Shown here: positions 41,199 through 49,469 of the stretch, in pieces
How the letters are laid out: each line of letters opens with the position of its first letter
How positions within the stretch are numbered: position 1 is the first letter of the stretch
Assembly: GCA_965222505.1 (NCBI GenBank)
Contig: OZ244956.1
Location: 372,001 to 436,000 of the forward strand
Direction of reading: 5' to 3'
Length of the DNA: 64,000 bases
DNA from: G965222505 sp965222505
GTDB lineage: Bacteria; Bacteroidota; Rhodothermia; Rhodothermales; DATKEJ01
Notes under the pieces: model-generated
Told to the model about the DNA's origin: nothing
What the model saw: only the letters and a program-made list of their open reading frames with translations
Databases searched by the model: none
Translations under genes and position numbers: made by a program

Positions 41199-42125
41199 AT
41201 GACACACCATCATTTCCTAACACGTTGCGGCCTGTGGACGCTCCTGCTGGGGGTCGCCAGCGTGCTCGGCTGTACCGCCCCGTCTCCCCCCGCGACCTAC
41301 ACTGACGACCTCGGGCGTGCCGTGGCGCTTCCCCCACAGCCACAACGCATCGTCACCCTCGCCCCCAACCTGACGGAAATCGTCCATGCCGCAGGCGCAG
41401 GAGACCAACTCGTCGGGATTTCCACTGTGGACCAGTACCCGCCGGACCTCCTCCACCTCCCGCGCTTCAGCCTCTTCCCGATCAACTTCGAAGCCGTCAC
41501 AGCCCTTAACCCGGAACTGGCCTTTGCCACCGATCAGGTCAACCGCATCGAAGACGCCGATGCCCTCGCGAGCCTCGACATCCCCACGGTCTTTTTTCGG
41601 TTCGACCAACTGGACGACATCTTTTCAGCCATTGAAAAAGCCGGTACCCTACTGGGAACGGAAGCCGTGGCCCAGTCCAAAGCCACATCCCTTCGCCAAC
41701 GGCTGCTCAATGTTCGGGCCATGACGGATACCCTTCAGGCGCGCCCCAAAACCCTGTTGCTCGTCGGGGATTCCACCCTGTACGCCTTTGGGCGCGACAG
41801 CTATACCGACTTGATGGTGCGCTATGCAGGAGGCCAAAACCTGACGGCCGTTTTTGAAGGCCAATCGGCACTGCTGAGTGAAGAGTTTGTCCTGACGGAA
41901 AAGCCGGAGGTGATCATCGGCGGGTTTGGTACAGACTATGATGTCAGACGGTTGTTGGCGCTTCATCCGACCTGGGATGTGCTGCCTGCCATACGTGACG
42001 GCCGGGTGTACAGCCTGGACCCGGACCTGCTCTTGCGCCCCGGCCCACGGGTAGTCGATGCCGTGGAGCAGATGGTTCGGTTGATCCACCCCGCCTTTTC
42101 CTCACCTCAATCCCCTGCGCCATGA
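41199..42125 (+). CDS. BtuF/FepB-like ABC substrate-binding lipoprotein
   Basis: 308 residues from the ATG at 41199, where a lipoprotein signal with lipobox VLGC (Cys25) begins. The fold is a type III periplasmic binding protein: DDLGRAVALPPQPQRIVTLAPNLTEIVHAAGAGDQLVGI, then LNPELAFATDQVN, a long helix, and PEVIIGGFGTDYDVRRLLALHPTWDVLPAIRDGRVYSLDPDLLLRPGPRVVDAVEQM. These bind cobalamin, heme or ferric siderophores; the protein is nearest in look to vitamin B12 types, but I cannot fix the ligand. The stop overlaps the start of the permease gene as ATGA. I see no B12 riboswitch in the 133-base leader. Confidence 0.92.
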   Translation: MTHHHFLTRCGLWTLLLGVASVLGCTAPSPPATYTDDLGRAVALPPQPQRIVTLAPNLTEIVHAAGAGDQLVGISTVDQYPPDLLHLPRFSLFPINFEAVTALNPELAFATDQVNRIEDADALASLDIPTVFFRFDQLDDIFSAIEKAGTLLGTEAVAQSKATSLRQRLLNVRAMTDTLQARPKTLLLVGDSTLYAFGRDSYTDLMVRYAGGQNLTAVFEGQSALLSEEFVLTEKPEVIIGGFGTDYDVRRLLALHPTWDVLPAIRDGRVYSLDPDLLLRPGPRVVDAVEQMVRLIHPAFSSPQSPAP

Positions 42126-43150
42126 ACCGTGCCGTCTGGTTCGGCTTGATCGGACTTGTGGTGGGACTGGCCTCTATGGCGCTGGCCCTGACGGTGGGCT
42201 CCGTTTCCCTCCCTGCCGATGCCGTCTGGCAATCCGTGTGGCACCACCTCTCTTTGGGTCAAGGCCCTGCCCCGGACCCGACCATCGACCGGATCGTCTG
42301 GCGGATTCGGATGCCACGGATATTGATGGCCCTCGTCGTTGGTGGCGGCCTCTCGGTGGTGGGGGTCGCTATGCAAACCCTGGTGCGTAACCCCCTCGCC
42401 GAACCGTACATCCTGGGTGTTTCAAGCGGCGCCTCAGCCGGAGCTTCGTTGTATTTCCTCGGCTTCCTGCCCGCCTTCCTGACCCAGGCCCTCACCTTAC
42501 CCCTGGCCGCATTCCTCGGTGCGTTATTGGCGATGTGGGCGGTCTTTATGGTCGCCCGCACTGGGCCGGTGCTTTCTACGGGCCGGTTGTTGTTGGCCGG
42601 GGTAGCCATCGGCGCACTCTTGGCTTCGGTCACGTCTTTTGCTACGTTTGCCTCCCCCAATCCACAGAAGCTGCAAACGGTCCTGTTCTGGTTGCTCGGC
42701 TCGTTTACCGGTGCCCGCTGGGAGGCCCTGCTCATCCCGACATTGGCTTCAATCGCCGGGCTTTTGATTCTGCTGGGCATGGCCCGGCCGATGGATGCCA
42801 TGCTCATGGGCGAGGAGCCGGCCCACAGCCTGGGGGTGTCGGTAGAACGCCTCAAACGCACCCTGATCGTATTAACGGCCGCCGTGACGGGCATGATGGT
42901 AGCTGCTGCCGGGGTGATCGGGTTTGTGGGGTTGATCATTCCGCATAGCGTTCGGGCCATCGTGGGCGTCACCCACCGGCGGGTCTTGCCTTTCAGCTTT
43001 ATGACCGGAGCCTTATTTTTGCTGTGGGTGGACGTGGCCGCCCGGACCCTGTTGGATGGACAAGAGCTCCCCATTGGCGTCCTCACGGCATTATGTGGTG
43101 CCCCGTTTTTCCTCGTCCTGTTGCGCCGAACACCGTATGGGTTTGCCTGA
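42122..43150 (+). CDS. FecCD/BtuC-type ABC permease
   Basis: 342 residues with about ten membrane helices. Family signatures: WRIRMPRILMALVVGGGLSVVGVAMQTLVRNPLAEPYILGVSSGAS near the N-terminus, PQKLQTVLFWLLGSFTGARWEAL in the middle, and GVIGFVGLIIPHSVRAIVG in the loop that docks onto the ATPase. The C-terminus ends LPIGVLTALCGAPFFLVLLRR. It forms the membrane channel for the substrate delivered by the preceding lipoprotein. Translation is coupled by the 4-base overlap. The BtuD/FecE-type ATPase that normally follows is absent: the next gene is a PD40 lipoprotein 37 bases on. Confidence 0.95.
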   Translation: MNRAVWFGLIGLVVGLASMALALTVGSVSLPADAVWQSVWHHLSLGQGPAPDPTIDRIVWRIRMPRILMALVVGGGLSVVGVAMQTLVRNPLAEPYILGVSSGASAGASLYFLGFLPAFLTQALTLPLAAFLGALLAMWAVFMVARTGPVLSTGRLLLAGVAIGALLASVTSFATFASPNPQKLQTVLFWLLGSFTGARWEALLIPTLASIAGLLILLGMARPMDAMLMGEEPAHSLGVSVERLKRTLIVLTAAVTGMMVAAAGVIGFVGLIIPHSVRAIVGVTHRRVLPFSFMTGALFLLWVDVAARTLLDGQELPIGVLTALCGAPFFLVLLRRTPYGFA

Positions 43151-43187
43151 TACAAGCTTGATACAGCCAAATGCCTTGCACACAGCC

Positions 43188-44183
43188 ATGAAAACGCTAT
43201 GCCTAAGCCTTCTGGCGGGAATCCTCCTGGTTTCCTGCGATCAAAATCCGGCTGACCTTCCTGGCCCGGATCCTGACCCGGACCCCGGATCTGACCGGTC
43301 CCTCTTTTTCTATAGCAACAGAGATGGGGTCATCAACATTTACAAATTGGATGCCGATGGTGTGGAAACGCCTGTGATCACAGATCCTGATCATCACGAT
43401 TGGTGGGTCCGTGTTTCCCCTCAACAGGACCGCATCCTCTGGTACAAGTCCCCCCTGAATGTCCCCTCGAACAGAACCTATAACAACTATGAAGCAGCCG
43501 AATTGTGGATGGCCAACGTAGACGGCAGCCATCCTCGGCAAGTCATTGACCTGGACACCTATGACTGGTCGGCGCAGGGTGTGGCCGATTGGTCGCCGGA
43601 CGGTACACAACTGGTCATGGCCGCTATTGATTCGACCGGCTTTTGGCACCTCTTCATTACCCGTTCGGACGGCACCCAACCCGTACGCATCAGCCAACGA
43701 AACAGCTTGTTTGCCGACCCGAGTTGGTCGCCGGATGGACAACGCATCGTCTATACCGCCTATCCGGTCGGCTACACGGGCAACCCTTTGAATTTATTCA
43801 ATCTTGAGATACACACCATGCAGATCGATGGGTCCGAAGAAGTGCGCCTGACCCATGATGAATTACGCGACCATGACCCGTACTGGTCGCCAGATGGAAA
43901 AGAGATCGCTTTTGAAAGCCAGTGGAACCTCTTGCATTGCCTGGTTGGAAAATGGGCCATCAGATCGTACAATTTTGATACCGATACCGTCACGGACCTG
44001 GTTAAGGATGATGCAGCAAACGGCCTCCCCCGATGGACCAAAGATGGACAGCAGCTCTACTTTGCCAGACACGAATGCGCAACGTTTGCCAAGATCATGC
44101 GGATAGACAGAGATGGGACCAATCTGACGACGATTCATCAAAGTGCCGACCATCCCAATTATGACTGTGACATTGTGGAATAG
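43188..44183 (+). CDS. TolB-like PD40 beta-propeller lipoprotein
   Basis: 331 residues from the ATG at 43188, beginning a lipoprotein signal with lipobox LVSC (Cys17). A Pro/Asp linker (PDPDPDPGSD) is followed by about six PD40/WD40-like blades with the family turns: LFFYSNRDGVINIY, DWSPDGTQLVMAA, SWSPDGQRIVYTA, YWSPDGKEIAFES, RWTKDGQQLYFAR. This is a periplasm-facing propeller with no catalytic domain, unlike DPP-IV or tricorn fusions. It might sense or bind a ligand for the preceding transporter, given the 37-base gap, but this is inference from position only. Confidence 0.88.
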   Translation: MKTLCLSLLAGILLVSCDQNPADLPGPDPDPDPGSDRSLFFYSNRDGVINIYKLDADGVETPVITDPDHHDWWVRVSPQQDRILWYKSPLNVPSNRTYNNYEAAELWMANVDGSHPRQVIDLDTYDWSAQGVADWSPDGTQLVMAAIDSTGFWHLFITRSDGTQPVRISQRNSLFADPSWSPDGQRIVYTAYPVGYTGNPLNLFNLEIHTMQIDGSEEVRLTHDELRDHDPYWSPDGKEIAFESQWNLLHCLVGKWAIRSYNFDTDTVTDLVKDDAANGLPRWTKDGQQLYFARHECATFAKIMRIDRDGTNLTTIHQSADHPNYDCDIVE

Positions 44184-44213
44184 CCGGATAGAATCGTTCC
44201 TGAATGGAGTTCG

Positions 44214-44254
44214 GTAAGGGGGTGGCATTGGTTCCGCTGGGTGCTTACTTTTTT
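44214..44254 (+). terminator. Possible weak terminator before the sulfatase gene
   Basis: GTAAG (44214-44218) pairs with CTTAC (44244-44248) around a 25-base loop and is followed by six T. The stem is short, so confidence is low. Confidence 0.3.
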
Positions 44255-44301
44255 ATCTCCTTTCGTTTTGGGTTCACCAGCCCTCCCTTGACCGTACATC
44301 C

Positions 44302-45870
44302 ATGCCTGCTCGACCGTCCTTTATTCTGCTTTCGGCCTACCTTTGCTGTATGATGCTGGGGGCCTGCGCCCCGACCTCCGACGATACCCCCGCCGAGCAT
44401 CCCAACATCCTCTTTATCTTTACCGATGACCACAGCGCCCGCGCCATTAGTGCCTATGGCTCAACAATCAACACGACCCCCAACATGGACCGGCTGGCCG
44501 AGGAAGGGATGCGGTTCGACCGGTGTTTTGTGACCAACTCCATCTGTGCCCCCAGCCGGGCCGTTATCCTGACCGGCAAACACAGCCACCTCAACGGCCA
44601 GTTGACCAACCGGGAAACCTTCGACGGCAGCCAGCAAACCTTCCCCAAACTACTCCAGCAAGCGGGCTACCAGACGGCCATCGTCGGCAAATGGCACCTC
44701 AGAAGCGCACCCACCGGCTTCGATCACTACGAGGTATTGTACGGGCAAGGCCCCTATTACAACCCCAGCCTGTGGACCAACGGAGATTCCCTTGCCTATG
44801 AAGGCTATACTACAGACATCATCACGAACCGTACCCTTGACTGGCTCGAATCTGCCCGAGATCCCGAAAAACCCTTCATGTTGATGTACCAGCACAAAGC
44901 CCCCCACCGGCGCTGGGAGCCGGGACCCGATCACCTGACCACCTACGACGATGTCGATATTCCCGAACCAGAAACGCTCTTCGACGACTACCAGGGCCGT
45001 ACGGCAGCGGGTATGCAAAACATGCAGATCTCCGAAAACCTCTCGGCACGCGACCTCAAGATCACCCCGCCCCCGGATTTAACCCCCGCACAACTCGAAG
45101 TCTGGAATGCCGCGTATGGCCCCAAAAACGAAGCCTTGCGTAATAACCCGCTGGAAGGCAAAGCCCTAACTCGTTGGAAATACCAGCGTTACATCAAGGA
45201 CTATCTCAGGGCCGTTGCTTCGGTAGATGATAACCTCGGGCGCGTCCTGGCCTATCTGGACGAATCCGGCCTTGCAGAGAATACCATCATCATGTACAAC
45301 TCAGACCAGGGTTGGTACCTGGGCGAACACGGCTGGTATGACAAACGCTGGATGTACGAAGAATCCTTCCTGACCCCCTTCATCGTCCGGTGGCCGGGCC
45401 AGATCCAGGCGGGCAGTGTCAATACGGACATGGTCTCGAATCTGGATTTTGCGGCCACATTTCTGGACCTTGCCGGAGTTGACATACCAACAGACATGCA
45501 AGGTGAAAACCTCAAACCGATCTTTCAGGGCCAGACCCCATCAGATTGGCGCACCAGCATGTACTACCAATATTACGAATACCCGGCCTCCCATTGTGTG
45601 CAGCGCCATTATGGTGTGCGCACCGACCGATACAAACTCATCTACTTCTATCAAATCGACGAATGGGAACTGTTCGATCTTCAGGAAGACCCGAACGAAC
45701 TCCGAAACGTCTACTCCGATCCGACCTACGCAGTCGTCGCCGCCGACTTGAAAACCGAACTGACCCGCCTGCGTACCCAATACCAGGTGCCTGAGGACGA
45801 TACGCCACTCCCTGAAAAACCCTGTACCGCCGATAGTGAAGGCTGGCTGGGGTATGACGCTGGGGAATGA
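44302..45870 (+). CDS. Family S1 sulfatase, exported lipoprotein
   Basis: 522 residues with a lipoprotein signal (lipobox LGAC, Cys22). Arylsulfatase-like alkaline-phosphatase fold: metal ligands Asp42-Asp43 in FIFTDDHSARAISAYG, and the formylglycine motif Cys82-A-P-S-R86 in NSICAPSRAVILTGKH. GKWHL supplies the Lys/His pair and NSDQGWYLGEHGWYDKRWMYEESF the second metal site. The cysteine must be matured by a sulfatase-modifying enzyme, which is not in the window. It probably desulfates a polysaccharide such as an algal or glycosaminoglycan polymer at the cell surface. It is convergent with the carbohydrate operon at 45970-50678, consistent with shared use. Confidence 0.94.
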   Translation: MPARPSFILLSAYLCCMMLGACAPTSDDTPAEHPNILFIFTDDHSARAISAYGSTINTTPNMDRLAEEGMRFDRCFVTNSICAPSRAVILTGKHSHLNGQLTNRETFDGSQQTFPKLLQQAGYQTAIVGKWHLRSAPTGFDHYEVLYGQGPYYNPSLWTNGDSLAYEGYTTDIITNRTLDWLESARDPEKPFMLMYQHKAPHRRWEPGPDHLTTYDDVDIPEPETLFDDYQGRTAAGMQNMQISENLSARDLKITPPPDLTPAQLEVWNAAYGPKNEALRNNPLEGKALTRWKYQRYIKDYLRAVASVDDNLGRVLAYLDESGLAENTIIMYNSDQGWYLGEHGWYDKRWMYEESFLTPFIVRWPGQIQAGSVNTDMVSNLDFAATFLDLAGVDIPTDMQGENLKPIFQGQTPSDWRTSMYYQYYEYPASHCVQRHYGVRTDRYKLIYFYQIDEWELFDLQEDPNELRNVYSDPTYAVVAADLKTELTRLRTQYQVPEDDTPLPEKPCTADSEGWLGYDAGE

Positions 45871-45880
45871 GCCAGGCTTC

Positions 45881-45946
45881 CACTACAAACAAAACACTTG
45901 TATTCAACGATTCCCTTATCGTTTGTAGTGATCGCTTCAGCGATCA
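45881..45946. terminator. Two nested stem-loops between convergent genes
   Basis: CACTACAAAC (45881-45890) and GTTTGTAGTG (45921-45930) are perfect inverted repeats 30 bases apart. TGATCGC (45929-45935) and GCGATCA (45940-45946) form a second stem with a 4-base loop, sharing two bases with the first. They cannot fold fully at once. They lie between the sulfatase (plus) and TMEM220-like (minus) genes, where a bidirectional terminator is expected. Confidence 0.55.
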
Positions 45947-45969
45947 TTATAGCGCACCCCGAATAACTG

Positions 45970-46302
45970 CTACGGTCGTTTTTTGGTGGATTGCCGGAGT
46001 AATACGCCAAGCCAACCAGCCACAATCAGGCCCCCGAACATCTCCCGGCCTTCCTCATCGAAAATGGGCTGCTGCCCGATGACGCGGGTGGCGAGGTAAA
46101 TAGACAGCCCGAGGGCGGCAAGGCAAACCACAAAGGTGACCGTGCGGGGCAACTTGTTGATGGCGTAGAGAGCGCTCAGGCCCGCCGTGATGCCGTAGAG
46201 CATCATCCACAATAGCGGGTCAGGGTCGTTGTACTGCACGGCGGCGAAGTAGATGAACAGCAGCGCTGCCCCAACGGCAACTTTGGCCAAAGGATCTTTC
46301 AT
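45970..46302 (-). CDS. TMEM220-like small membrane protein
   Basis: 110 residues with about four membrane helices. FIYFAAVQYNDPDPLLWMMLYGITAGLSALYA is the signature of the TMEM220 family, found in bacteria and animals with no known function. A charged segment (DEEGREMFGG) and a basic C-terminus (STKKRP) follow. It starts 11 bases after the stop of the sugar isomerase gene and is the last gene of the carbohydrate operon, though nothing ties it functionally to sugar use. Confidence 0.85.
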   Translation of the reverse strand: MKDPLAKVAVGAALLFIYFAAVQYNDPDPLLWMMLYGITAGLSALYAINKLPRTVTFVVCLAALGLSIYLATRVIGQQPIFDEEGREMFGGLIVAGWLGVLLRQSTKKRP

Positions 46303-46313
46303 GGGTTCTGGGG

Positions 46314-47309
46314 TTAGTCCGAAAACGCAGCATCAAAGGCCGTATTCGATGGGGGAAAGTCGTAGCCACGTACCTTCGCGCAGGCTTCCTCGGCCCCGTG
46401 TTCACGATCCATCCCGCCGTCTTCCCATTCGATGGAAAGCGGCCCGTTATAGCCGATGCGGCTCAGGGAGCGAATGATTTCCTCAAATTGAATCTTGCCC
46501 CTGCCAATGGAGCGGAAATCCCAGTACCGATCCTTGTGACCGAAATCGACGTGCCCACCGAACACGCCGGCACCCGTAGGCCGGTCGGCCCACCAGACAT
46601 CTTTCATGTGTACGTGATAAATCCGATCAGCGAACTGGTTGATGAAGGCCAAGTAGTCTACTCCTTGATACCCGAAGTGGCTTGGATCATAGTTAAAGCC
46701 GAAGGCCTCCCGTCCCCCCAGGGCATCGATGGTCCGTTGGGCAGAAACCAGATCAAACGCAATTTCCGTGGGATGCACTTCCAGACCAAACCGAACGCCG
46801 ACTTCATCAAACACGTCAAGGATGGGATGCCACCGGTCGGCAAAGTCCTGGTACCCGGCATCGATCATGGCGCCGGAAACCGGCGGAAAGGAATAGAGCA
46901 AGTGCCAGATGCTGCTTCCGGTAAACCCGTTGACGACCTTCACGCCCAGCTTGGCCGCTGCACGGGCCGTGTCCATCATTTCCTGTGCTGCACGTTGGCG
47001 CACGCCTTCCGGATCGCCATCGCCCCATACATGGGCTGGAATGATGGCCTGGTGCCGGGCATCAATATTGTCGCACACGGCCTGGCCAACGAGGTGGTTG
47101 CTGATGCTCCATACCTTGAGTCCATACTTTTCGAGCAGCGCATGCCGACCGGCACAGTAGCCGTCGTCATTGAGTGCAACCTGTACATCAAAGTGATCCC
47201 CCCAACAGGCTAGTTCCAGGCCGTCAAAGCCCCAGGATGCGGCCTTCTCGGCCAGGGTTTCAAGCGTCATATCGGCCCATTGGCCGGTGAAAAGAGTTAC
47301 AGGTCGCAT
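46314..47309 (-). CDS. Sugar phosphate isomerase/epimerase (AP endonuclease 2 fold)
   Basis: 331 residues from the ATG at 47309 (MRPVTLFTGQWADMTLETLAEKAASWGFDGLELACWGDHFD). TIM-barrel of the xylose-isomerase-like superfamily, with the usual metal-binding residues spread over strands: Glu in GLEVHPTEIAFD, Asp/His in NYDPSHFGYQG, His in IYHVHMKD and the final Glu in LSIEWED. It is cytosolic, with no signal peptide. Such enzymes pair with Gfo/Idh dehydrogenases in inositol-, keto-sugar- or levoglucosan-type catabolism; the actual substrate cannot be read from the sequence. It follows the dehydrogenase gene after a 108-base gap filled by a leader repeat. Confidence 0.92.
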   Translation of the reverse strand: MRPVTLFTGQWADMTLETLAEKAASWGFDGLELACWGDHFDVQVALNDDGYCAGRHALLEKYGLKVWSISNHLVGQAVCDNIDARHQAIIPAHVWGDGDPEGVRQRAAQEMMDTARAAAKLGVKVVNGFTGSSIWHLLYSFPPVSGAMIDAGYQDFADRWHPILDVFDEVGVRFGLEVHPTEIAFDLVSAQRTIDALGGREAFGFNYDPSHFGYQGVDYLAFINQFADRIYHVHMKDVWWADRPTGAGVFGGHVDFGHKDRYWDFRSIGRGKIQFEEIIRSLSRIGYNGPLSIEWEDGGMDREHGAEEACAKVRGYDFPPSNTAFDAAFSD

Positions 47310-47315
47310 AATATG

Positions 47316-47410
47316 GGTGATTGGTGATTTACTGCGTGAGTCGCTTTGCTCGTTTGGCATTGGTGATTTATGGCACTCAATCACAAATCACCAATGCTCA
47401 ATCACAAATT
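47316..47410. repeat. ATTGGTGATT-type leader repeat, copy A4
   Basis: Starts with GATTGGTGATTT, carries GGCATTGGTGATTT at its centre, and ends with AATCACAAATCACCAAT and TCAATCACAAATT, so left and right arms are inverted. The central part CTGCG-AGTCG-TTGCTCG parallels copies A1 and A2. It begins 7 bases before the isomerase ATG at 47309. Confidence 0.7.
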
Positions 47411-47417
47411 AATCTGA

Positions 47418-48593
47418 TCACATCGAAAAGGCCGCGTCTATCCACCCGCCTTTCTTCCCGCTTTCCACGGCTTTGTGGATAAAATGTACACCCCGCGCAC
47501 CGTCAATGACGGTCGGGAAATCCAGATCAAAGGCCGAGGGGGTTTCTCCGACGAGCCGCGCAATTATTGTGCGACCGGCATTGACATAGATGTTGGCAAA
47601 GGCTTCCAGGTAGCCTTCCGGGTGCCCAAAGGGCGTCCGGCTGGCATGTTGGGTGACTTCAAAGAGGTATGGATTGCCGCGTTTGTAGACTTCCTCGGGT
47701 TGATTCACAAACCGCACGTGGAGGTAATTCGGGTTTTCCTGCCGCCATTCCATCGAGGCATCGCTGCCATAGATACGGATACGGAGGTTGTTTTCATCCC
47801 CTGCCGAAATCTGGGAGGCCATCAAAACGCCTTTGGCTCCACCCTTGTAGTGAAGCAACATGTTGGCATCATCTTCCAGCAACCGGCCTGGCACGAATGT
47901 GGTGATGTCCGCACACAGGGCTTCGATTTCCAGGCTGGTCATGTAGCGAGCCAGGTTTTCGGCATGGGAGCCAATGTCACCAATAGCAGATGAAATGCCG
48001 GACCGGGCCGGATCGGTACGCCATTCGGCCTGCTTGTTGCCGCCTGCTTCCTGCAAATCGGACAACCAGCCTTGTGGGTATTCGACCACGATTTTGCGGA
48101 GGGTACCCAGCTTGCCCTGCCTGATCAATTCCCGGCCCTGTTTGACCATCGGATAGCCCGTGTAGTTGTGCGTCAGGGCAAATACCACATCGTGTTCTTC
48201 CACCAACCGGCACAGGGCCAGGGCATCCTCCATGGTGTTGGTCATGGGTTTGTCACACACCACATGGAATCCGGCTTCGATGAATACGCGGGCTGCATCG
48301 TAGTGCACATGGTTGGGCGTGACGATGGACGCAAAGTCGATTCGTTCTCCTTCGGGCAGTTTGGCTTCTTGCTCTGCCATCTCCTGGTAGGAGTCGTATA
48401 CCCTGGCCGGGTTGAGTCCGAGTTCTTTGCCCTGAGCCCTGGATTTTTCCGGGTTAGAGGAGAAGGACCCGGCGACGAGTTCCATGCCACCGTCCATGGC
48501 GGCGGCTTTGCGGTGTACGGCCCCAATAAAGGCCCCCGGCCCGCCCCCAATCATGCCGTATTTTAGCGGTCGTCCAAGTTTAGGATGAATCAT
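47418..48593 (-). CDS. Gfo/Idh/MocA-family NAD(P)-dependent dehydrogenase
   Basis: 391 residues. Rossmann motif LKYGMIGGGPGAFIGAVHR at the N-terminus, IDFASIVTPNHVHYDAA, and GFHVVCDKPMTNT with the catalytic Lys of the EKP/DKP motif. The C-terminal half has the family beta-sheet (GDIGSHAENLARYMT, where Asp/His are the usual catalytic pair). The length and the long VHRKAAAMDGG region resemble the inositol/scyllo-inositol and glucose-fructose-like oxidoreductase subgroup. It oxidises a sugar or inositol in the cytosol. It is transcribed after the Tat-exported TIM-barrel gene (25-base gap) and before the cytosolic isomerase, a recurrent trio in Bacteroidota. Confidence 0.94.
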   Translation of the reverse strand: MIHPKLGRPLKYGMIGGGPGAFIGAVHRKAAAMDGGMELVAGSFSSNPEKSRAQGKELGLNPARVYDSYQEMAEQEAKLPEGERIDFASIVTPNHVHYDAARVFIEAGFHVVCDKPMTNTMEDALALCRLVEEHDVVFALTHNYTGYPMVKQGRELIRQGKLGTLRKIVVEYPQGWLSDLQEAGGNKQAEWRTDPARSGISSAIGDIGSHAENLARYMTSLEIEALCADITTFVPGRLLEDDANMLLHYKGGAKGVLMASQISAGDENNLRIRIYGSDASMEWRQENPNYLHVRFVNQPEEVYKRGNPYLFEVTQHASRTPFGHPEGYLEAFANIYVNAGRTIIARLVGETPSAFDLDFPTVIDGARGVHFIHKAVESGKKGGWIDAAFSM

Positions 48594-48618
48594 GTTGAAC
48601 GTTTAATAAACCTGTTGA

Positions 48619-49458
48619 TTAGCGATAGACTTCGGTTAAGAGGATGTTCAGGTGTTTGAAGCTGTCAGTTACGGATTTGATGGGGTCTTTGGGCCGGTCA
48701 TGCTCCACAAAATAATGCTTCAACCCGGCTTGCTCGGCTTTTGAGAAGATCGTTTTGAAGTCGATGGTGCCCGCCCCAACGCTCACCATCCCTCCGTCCT
48801 CGGCCATGTCCTTGACGTGGCACAGGGTAAACCGTCCTGGGTACCGTTCAAAATATTCCAGCGGATCGCGCCCGGCCTTGGTGATCCAGAACAGATCCAG
48901 TTCTTGTTCTACCAGGTCCGCATCGGTAGCATCCAACAAGATATCATATGGGACTTTCTCGTCCGTGACCTCAAACTCGAAATCGTGGTTGTGATAGGCA
49001 AACTTCAGGCCCGCAGATTTACAGGTAGCCCCGACCTCATTAAAGAAGGCCGCGTGCTTTTTGTAATCGGCAAGGCTCCGCTGATCTGCAGGAAGCCAAG
49101 GACAAACGATGTACTGATGACCCATGGTCTGCGCGGCTTTGAGGGTGGCCTCCAGGTCGTTCTGCAACTGGGCTAGGCCCACATGTATCGAAGGCGTCGT
49201 CAGGTTGAGTTCATCCAGCCAGCCCCGGATGGTGGCCGGTTCATGCCCGAAATAGGCGTGCATTTCGATTTCGTTGTAGCCTATCGCCGCCACCTGCTCC
49301 AGCACCCCTTTCATGTCTTTCTGGGCGAGGTTTCGCAAGGTGTACAATTGCAGGCCAACACGGCCCGGCTTCGCGGCACGGGCCAAAGTAAATCGGTGCA
49401 AGAAGACCGACCCAACGAGGGCCAACGTGCTGTTTTTAAGAAAGGTACGTCTATCCAT
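48619..49458 (-). CDS. Tat-exported sugar phosphate isomerase/epimerase-like protein
   Basis: 279 residues. The N-terminus MDRRTFLKNSTLALVGSVFL is a twin-arginine signal (RR-x-F-L-K), so the protein is folded before export. The rest is a xylose-isomerase-like TIM barrel: KPGRVGLQLYTLRNLAQKDMKG, GYNEIEMHAYFG, FAYHNHDFEFE, VEQELDLFWITKAG and LCHVKDMAE. Metal-binding His/Asp/Glu are in the expected places. A periplasmic epimerase or dehydratase acting on 3-keto-sugars is a reasonable guess for this family, but unproven. It lies between the MFS symporter gene (11 bases) and the dehydrogenase gene. Confidence 0.92.
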   Translation of the reverse strand: MDRRTFLKNSTLALVGSVFLHRFTLARAAKPGRVGLQLYTLRNLAQKDMKGVLEQVAAIGYNEIEMHAYFGHEPATIRGWLDELNLTTPSIHVGLAQLQNDLEATLKAAQTMGHQYIVCPWLPADQRSLADYKKHAAFFNEVGATCKSAGLKFAYHNHDFEFEVTDEKVPYDILLDATDADLVEQELDLFWITKAGRDPLEYFERYPGRFTLCHVKDMAEDGGMVSVGAGTIDFKTIFSKAEQAGLKHYFVEHDRPKDPIKSVTDSFKHLNILLTEVYR

Positions 49459-49469
49459 TACCTATGTAT

